This document shows, in pieces, positions 58,385 through 64,000 of a stretch of 64,000 bases of DNA; positions within the stretch are counted from its first letter, which is position 1, and each line of letters begins with the position of its first letter. Below the pieces are notes generated by a model. That model was not told the origin of the DNA and searched no databases. It was given only the letters and a program-made list of their open reading frames with translations. The position numbers and the translations under genes were made by a program. The DNA comes from Synanceia verrucosa. Lineage: Eukaryota > Chordata > Actinopteri > Perciformes > Synanceiidae. Where the stretch lies: contig CM056550.1 in assembly GCA_029721515.1 (NCBI GenBank), positions 12,881,857-12,945,856 on the forward strand, written 5' to 3'.

Positions 58385-59111
58385 TGTTAGAACGTGGCAC
58401 GAAATGACTGAACCCAAATGCACGACTCGTCACGACAGAAATAAGTTAAAGGTATTTTAATACAAAAAATGTTCACAAACAAAATTTAACAAAACAACTC
58501 AGGCACTGATGCTAAAGCGAGATGAAACTAAAACTCAGATTGAAAACACACTAGGCAGATCATGAAACAAACTTAGGATACTAGGAAAAATGCTAAACTA
58601 AAGGCGCTCACACAATGAGGAAAACAATAACTTAAAGAAAAAGACAAAACATAAAACGCTCACTAACAGTGAGGGAAAAAGGCTCTAAACTGGTTGACAA
58701 CACAGATGCTACAAAACAGACAAAACACTAAGACTGGACTGGATGATTACACTGATGCTAGAGACAGACAAAACACTAGTACTAAACTGGACAAATCTCG
58801 ACACAATGACAGAAACTGATACGACACAACCTGACGGCGAAACACTTGACTTAATGGCTGGTAGCTTGGAGAATTCACAAGACGTACTGGCACATGACTG
58901 GGGGAGACGCAGACATAAATACACGAGGTAATGGGTAACAGCTGGAAACAATCAGGGCGGGGCAGACAATCAACAGACGCAGGAAACACAAGGGCAGGAA
59001 ACGAGAAGCTGAAACACAAGGGAAGACAATTAATACAAAATAAAACAGGAAATAACAGGACAATATGACAAAACTGAACCAAAAACTTAACTTGACATGA
59101 CCAACATAACA
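58385..59111 (-). repeat. Gypsy 5' LTR with promoter
   Basis: 727 bp. TATTTATG on the minus strand at 58914-58921 is the likely TATA box, with transcription expected to start near 58895-58888. It is virtually identical to the 3' LTR. Confidence 0.95.
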
Positions 59112-59192
59112 AAAACAAGATAACTTCCAGCGACATCATCATGAGTTCAGACATAACAGCTTATACAATCAGCTAAATTTCCATCACAAATG

Positions 59193-59549
59193 CAAGCGTC
59201 AAAATCCAAACAGGGAAAGCATGGAAGGTAGAGGACTGTGTGGACAATGCCATTTCAAGACCGAAACACCAAGAGGTGGTCGGGAAAACTCAGCAAGGAA
59301 GGTGTGGGGTCAAGTCAGTCAGTCAATGTCAGCGAGGTCAATGTACAGAGTGGGAGGGCATTCTGCCCAGGACGATAGGGTGGAGCGATCTGTGGAGGAT
59401 ACCTCAGGCAAGGTTGAGTTTTCTAATCCGAGCCACATATGACATCATTTCGAGTCCAGCAAATCTAGGTTTGGATCAGAAGAGAACTGTGGTCTGTGTG
59501 GATTGGCCCAGGTCCCACTCAGTCACATCTTATGTGGCTGCAAAATCAC
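59193..59549 (+). pseudogene. LINE C-terminal fragment, part 2 (right of the insertion)
   Basis: The frame resumes after the AATG duplication with VKIQTGKAWKVEDCV and NAISRPKHQEVVG, then WSDLWRIPQARLSFLIRATY (59381-59440) and SSPANL. A shifted frame gives GLAQVPLSHILCGCK, matching the Cys/His-rich LxHILxxC end of a common fish LINE protein. It runs into the 500-N gap and is truncated there. Confidence 0.6.
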
Positions 59550-60049
59550 NNNNNNNNNNNNNNNNNNNNNNNNNNNNNNNNNNNNNNNNNNNNNNNNNNN
59601 NNNNNNNNNNNNNNNNNNNNNNNNNNNNNNNNNNNNNNNNNNNNNNNNNNNNNNNNNNNNNNNNNNNNNNNNNNNNNNNNNNNNNNNNNNNNNNNNNNNN
59701 NNNNNNNNNNNNNNNNNNNNNNNNNNNNNNNNNNNNNNNNNNNNNNNNNNNNNNNNNNNNNNNNNNNNNNNNNNNNNNNNNNNNNNNNNNNNNNNNNNNN
59801 NNNNNNNNNNNNNNNNNNNNNNNNNNNNNNNNNNNNNNNNNNNNNNNNNNNNNNNNNNNNNNNNNNNNNNNNNNNNNNNNNNNNNNNNNNNNNNNNNNNN
59901 NNNNNNNNNNNNNNNNNNNNNNNNNNNNNNNNNNNNNNNNNNNNNNNNNNNNNNNNNNNNNNNNNNNNNNNNNNNNNNNNNNNNNNNNNNNNNNNNNNNN
60001 NNNNNNNNNNNNNNNNNNNNNNNNNNNNNNNNNNNNNNNNNNNNNNNNN
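59550..60049. other. Assembly gap, 500 N
   Basis: Exactly 500 N. Long frames spanning it are artefacts. Confidence 0.99.
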
Positions 60050-60354
60050 TCAAAATAAAAGTCTGTTTTTTCAAAATAAAAGCCCCAAACTTCGGAGGGG
60101 TAAATTTTTTCCTCACAGGAAGCTGTGGAGATGACGATCCTTTCAAAGTAAAAGCCCCAAACTCTGATTTAAGCGTCACAGGAAACAAGGTGTGTTTGTT
60201 TTCAACATGAACCTGGGACAGGCACGCACGGCGCGTGCTTGATGCAGGAGAGGGACAGCATGCATCAGGCTGGGCCTACATGGCCCAGCGTCGCGTGGAG
60301 TCGGCGTCATGTGTGCAGGCACATATTAAAATTTCTTCAGGAATTTTAGTCTAG
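60050..60354 (+). repeat. Repeat tail ending in a Helitron-like terminus
   Basis: TTCAAAATAAAAGCCCCAAAC occurs in three imperfect copies (60050-60165). The segment ends with an 8-bp hairpin AAAATTTC-TTCA-GGAATTTT (60328-60347), then AGT and CTAG (60351-60354) before T, resembling a Helitron 3' end. Confidence 0.45.
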
Positions 60355-61882
60355 TTATTATTATTCTTCCCCACTTTTTCGCGCTTCTTCTCCCACAGTT
60401 TTCAAGCTAGAAACTTCAAACGAACTTCAAAACGTGCGCCTTCATCGAATGGTGTGCTATTACTTTTCATAACCATAACCTTCATAATTTCCGAGTTATT
60501 AACAATAATTCAAAAATTTTCCCATTGGAAATGAATGGGGAGAGCTTCAGATTCAGACATTTTCAAACATTTTCCTTCAGCGAACAAACCTTCATAACTC
60601 CTTCATACTTTCACTTAGAAACTTCATTCAACTTTCAAAACGCAGTGAATTTCCCTGGCTACATATTCATAAATCATCTTCAATTCAAAATGTACGGTTC
60701 ATTCACAATTTCAGCATATCTCAGACCATGAAATCTTCAAAAATCAGCCTTTAACATGGGTGTCTATTGCGTGCACTAGAGTGGGAGAACTACACACCTA
60801 GAGTGGAGAGCAGTGTCTGAAGCGTCTGAAAAAATATTTTTAAATCGCGATTGTGAGGGCTACGTACACCCCACGGACATAATTTTTACATCAAAACGTT
60901 GGAAATCTTGTCCCGATCGTAGCGATGTGTGTCTCATGTCTGTGAGGTTTATAGTTTTGGCTCCAGACCCTTAATTAGGCGGCACCTCCAGAAATCCCTC
61001 CATAGACTGCAATGTTAATTTTCAGAGGAAAAGGCGTGAGGAAGCAGAGAAACCTCTTGTGTTTAACCTGCCGCTGTCAGCCTTCTGAGTGGGCTAGAGA
61101 CATGAAATTTACATCGCTGCGATCATCGCGAGCTCCTGCCGCCCACGGTCCAAACCCCAAAGCTGTACTCCTCACGGTTTTGGAGTTATTTAGAGGAGTT
61201 TGGCAGGGTCTGACTCAGTTCAAATGAATGGCAGTCTAAGGGACAGAAGCTGGTGCAGGGAGAGGGAGTGAGAAGGGAGGGCCGTCTCCATGGAAACGGC
61301 CCAGCTCTGTGTGTGGCACTTGGGCTGCAGTGAGCATGTCTGTGATACAGGCTTCTGATTGGTCAATGCTCATGATAAAGACAGTGGATGCCATAATCAA
61401 TCATTCATATACAGACTGACCAGGGGTGCGTCTAGACTTTTTGATAGGGGTGGCCCTGGCCCAAGGGGGGCCCAAGTCAGTCAGGGGTGGCCAGCAGAGT
61501 TATATGATATGCATGCACCTCCCTCAACGTAGCATCGTTAAATTCAAACATTTTCACCGTTCAGCTTTTTACATTCAAATTCATGGATTATACATTCATA
61601 ATTTTTCAACATTCATTCTGCTTAACCTTCATACTACTACATTCAACCCAGCATTCAGCAGTTTGCTTAGGCTTTTATTTTCAAAGTTTCTATTCATACA
61701 ATTCATTCTCATTCAAACATTCAACCCAGCATTCAGCAGTTTGGCTTCAGCTTTCATTTTCACAATTTCAATTCATACAATTCATTCTCATTCATACATT
61801 CAACCCAGCATTAGCATTCAGCAGCGTAGCTTCAGCTGCGGGCATTCACACCCCGCAATTGCTTCAGCAATTGCTCTTCTAG
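60355..61882 (+). mobile_element. Helitron-like tandem unit 1
   Basis: A 1528-bp unit from TTATTATTATTCTTCC to CTAG at 61879-61882. It includes TTCTCCCACAGTTTTCAAGC near the start, ACACCTAGAGTGGAGAGCAG at 60794, a ~78-bp sub-repeat with ATTCAACCCAGCATTCAGCA at 61641, 61719 and 61798, and a terminal hairpin GCAATTGC-TTCA-GCAATTGC (61855-61874). No replicase or helicase is encoded. Open frames through it are shared by the next unit and look like translated repeats. Confidence 0.55.
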
Positions 61883-63369
61883 TATTACATTTAAAACCCC
61901 CTACTCAAAACTTTGAACCGCTACTCCTCCGCACCGTTGGTCGTAGAAACGCCGTTCCCGCGCCAAAACGACCGGCTCGGCCGGGAATGGTGTGCTTGTA
62001 TTCAGAATTTTGATGTTCCTTATATTTTCCGAGTTATGGCCCATAATCCATTTCAAAATTTCCCATAGGAAATGAATGGGGCTTCAGACTTTTTCAGTCA
62101 TTTAACCTCACTGAACAAACACTCACAGCTTCCTCGTAGTTGGGCCTAGAAACTCCATTCAACTTGGAAAACGCAGCAAATTTTCCTGGCTACATTTTCA
62201 TAATTCATCATTTATTAAAAAAATGTATAGTTTATTCAGCATTTTGCCTTATGTCAGACCATTGAAAGCAGAGTTTAACATGGGTGTCTATTGCGTGCAC
62301 TAGAGTGGGAGAACTACACACCTAGAGTGGAGAGCAGCTTCTGCATCAGCTGAAAAAATATTTTGAAACGGCGATTGTGAGGGGCTACGTACGCCCCACT
62401 GACATAATTTATACATCAAAATGTTGGAAATTTCGTCCCGGTCGTATTGATGTGCCTCACATGCCTGTGAGATTTATAGTTTTGGCTCCAGACCCTTAAT
62501 TAGGCGGCACCTCCAAGAATCCCTCCATAGACTGCAATGTTAAATTTCAGAGGAAAAGGCGTGAGGAAGCAGAGAAACCTCTCGTGTTTAACCTGCCGCT
62601 GTCAGCCTTCTGAGTGGGCTAGAGACATAAAATTTACATCGCTGCGATCGTCATGAGCTCCTGCCGCCCACGGTCCAAACCCCAAAGCTGTACTCCTCAC
62701 GGTTTTGGAGTTATTTAGAGGAGTTTGGCAGGGTCTGACTCAGTTCAAATGAATGGCAGTCTATGGGGACAGAAGCTGGTGCAGGGAGAGGGAGTGAGAA
62801 GGGAGGGCCGTCTCCATGGAAACGGCCCAGCTCTGTGTGTGGCACTTGGGCTGCAGTGAGCATGCCTGTGATACAGGCTTCTGATTGGTCAATGCTCATG
62901 ATAAAGACAGTGGATGCCATAATCAATCATTCATATACAGACTGACCAGGGGTGCGTCTAGACTTTTTCATAGGGGTGGCCCTGGCCCAAGGGGGGCCCA
63001 AGTCAGTCAGGGGTGGCCAGCAGAATTAAATTCAAACATTTTCACCATTCAGCTTTTACATTGAAATTCATGGATTATACATTCATAATTTTTCAACATT
63101 CATTCTGCTTAACCTTCATACTACTACATTCAACCCAGCATTCAGCAGTTTGGCTTAGGCTTTTATTTTCAAAGTTTCAAGTCATACAATTCATTCTCAT
63201 TCAAACATTCAACCCAGCATTCAGCAGTTTGGCTTCAGCTTTCATTTTCAAAGTTTCAAGTCATACAATTCATTCTCATTCATACATTCAACCCAGCATT
63301 AGCATTCAGCAGCGTAGCTTCAGCTGCGGGCATTCACACCCGCAATTGCTTCAGCAATTGCTCTTCTAG
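61883..63369 (+). mobile_element. Helitron-like tandem unit 2
   Basis: A 1487-bp unit highly similar to unit 1 from about 62280 onward, ending in the same hairpin (63342-63361) and CTAG (63366-63369). Its first ~100 bases (TATTACATTTAAAACCCC...) differ from units 1 and 3, so the junction is not a simple duplication. The ACACCTAGAG anchor is at 62318. Confidence 0.55.
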
Positions 63370-64000
63370 TTCTTATTATTTTTCTTCCGCTCACTTTTTT
63401 GGCTCGCTTCTTCTCCCACAGTTTTCAAGCTAGAAACTTCAAACCAACTTCAAAACGTGCGGCTTCATCGGGACACGTGTGCTATTACTTTTCATAACCG
63501 TAACCTTCATAATTTCCGAGTTATTAACCATAATTCATCAAAATTTTCCCATTGAAAATGAATGGGGAGAGCTTCAAACTTCAAAAATTTTCAACCTCGA
63601 ACAAACCTTCATATCTCCTTCATACTTTCACTTAGAAACTTCATTCAACTTTCAAAACGCAGTAAATTTCCCTGGCGACATATTCACAAATCATTGTCAA
63701 TTCAAAAAATGTACAGTTCATTCACAATTTCGACTTATGTCAGACCATGAAATCTTCAAAAATCAGCCTTTAACATGGGTGTCTATTATGCACTAGAGTG
63801 GGAGAACTACACACCTAGAGTGGAGAGCAGTGTCTGAAGCGTCTGAAAAAAATATTTTTAAATCGCGATTGTGAGGGCTACGTACATCCCACGGACATAA
63901 TTTTTACATCAAAACGTTGGAAATCTTGTCCCGATCGTAGCGATGTGTGTCTCGTGTCTGTGAGGTTTACAGTTTTGGCTCCAGACCCTTAATTAGGGCG
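63370..64000 (+). mobile_element. Helitron-like tandem unit 3 (window end)
   Basis: Starts TTCTTATTATTTTTCTTCC, like unit 1, repeats TTCTCCCACAGTTTTCAAGC and has the ACACCTAGAG anchor at 63811. Continues past the window. Confidence 0.55.

Larger units (their letters stand above)
53247..59111 (-). mobile_element. Ty3/gypsy chromovirus, Sushi type
   Basis: A 5.87-kb element with LTRs at 53247-53971 and 58385-59111, TG...CA ends, and a 5-bp target duplication AAAAC (53242-53246 and 59112-59116). The left retroviral LTR is the matching empty site. The minus strand carries gag, protease, reverse transcriptase, RNase H, integrase and a C-terminal chromodomain in order, ending just before a polypurine tract (minus of 53972-53984). 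The domains and a short post-LTR site that can pair with the transcript start place it with Sushi/Tf1-like chromoviruses. Multiple small indels break the frame, although the LTRs differ only by one 2-bp indel. Confidence 0.93.
46339..59188 (-). mobile_element. Endogenous retrovirus-like element, non-autonomous, interrupted by a gypsy element
   Basis: Two LTRs (46339-46776; 52883-53246 plus 59117-59188) are flanked by a 4-bp duplication AATG (46335-46338 and 59189-59192). Orientation is minus. A primer-binding site TGGTGTCAGAA lies just inside the right LTR and a purine tract AAAAGGAGGGAATG just inside the left LTR. Without the nested gypsy the element is about 7.0 kb. Only the end of an integrase (about 48000-47640) is recognisable in 6.1 kb of interior; gag, protease, reverse transcriptase and envelope were not found. 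The LTRs differ by about five substitutions and one 2-bp indel, so the insertion is fairly recent and must have been mobilised in trans. Confidence 0.8.
52883..59188 (-). repeat. Retroviral LTR, 5' copy, split by the gypsy element
   Basis: Segments 52883-53246 and 59117-59188 together make 436 bp and align with the left LTR with about five substitutions and a 2-bp deletion in the ACACAC run. The break falls at CTAAAAC/AAGATAAC. Confidence 0.9.

Noticed and set aside
61426..62013. 195-codon frame in the Helitron-like unit
   Set aside because: It repeats a 26-residue pattern that mirrors the 78-bp sub-repeat and recurs shifted in the next unit; no replicase motif.

Overview
The window looks like teleost fish nuclear DNA. 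It is AT-rich and rich in microsatellites. It carries Tc1-like elements, a Sushi-type Ty3/gypsy chromovirus, fish-type LINE fragments and a tRNA-derived SINE, plus many short inverted-repeat DNA transposons. Two runs of exactly 500 N (32622-33121 and 59550-60049) are scaffold gaps. I found no intact host gene, rRNA, functional tRNA or CRISPR. One short candidate exon (37672-37793) and one unassigned 122-codon open frame (31156-31521) are the only possible non-transposon coding sequences. The window therefore reads as an intergenic or intronic transposon-rich stretch. All family names come from motifs and structure, not from a database search.

Layout. 1-12200 is mostly AT-rich non-coding DNA. 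It contains a 1.93-kb hAT-like element (5728-7656) whose interior is a ~51-bp minisatellite arranged in 203-bp higher-order units. 12200-23000 holds four copies of a TTAA-flanked, piggyBac-like MITE (two more lie at 33122-33171 and 45078-45415), a hAT element with a perfect 8-bp target duplication (16208-16722) and other inverted-repeat elements. 23000-33000 has LINE fragments, dinucleotide arrays, a truncated Tc1 element and a nested transposon carrying the unassigned frame. 33000-46000 has a complete but broken Tc1 element (34019-35618), a decayed LINE with a YY1-like motif at its 5' end (38309-39752), a SINE and a long inverted-repeat element.

46200-59550 is a three-layer nest. A LINE reading frame is split at 46338/59193 by an endogenous retrovirus-like element (46339-59188, 4-bp duplication AATG). 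The right LTR of that element is itself split by a Sushi-type gypsy element (53247-59111, 5-bp duplication AAAAC). The uninterrupted left LTR at 46339-46776 is a ready-made empty site. LTR divergence agrees with this order: about five substitutions between the retroviral LTRs, and one 2-bp indel and no substitution noticed between the gypsy LTRs. The gypsy element also shows a 10-nt complementarity between its post-LTR site and its predicted transcript start, as expected for Tf1/Sushi-type self-priming.

60350 to the window end is a head-to-tail array of ~1.5-kb units. Each ends in a hairpin followed by CTAG-T, which suggests a Helitron-like terminus. No gene-to-gene pathway is visible; the layers relate by insertion history rather than function.
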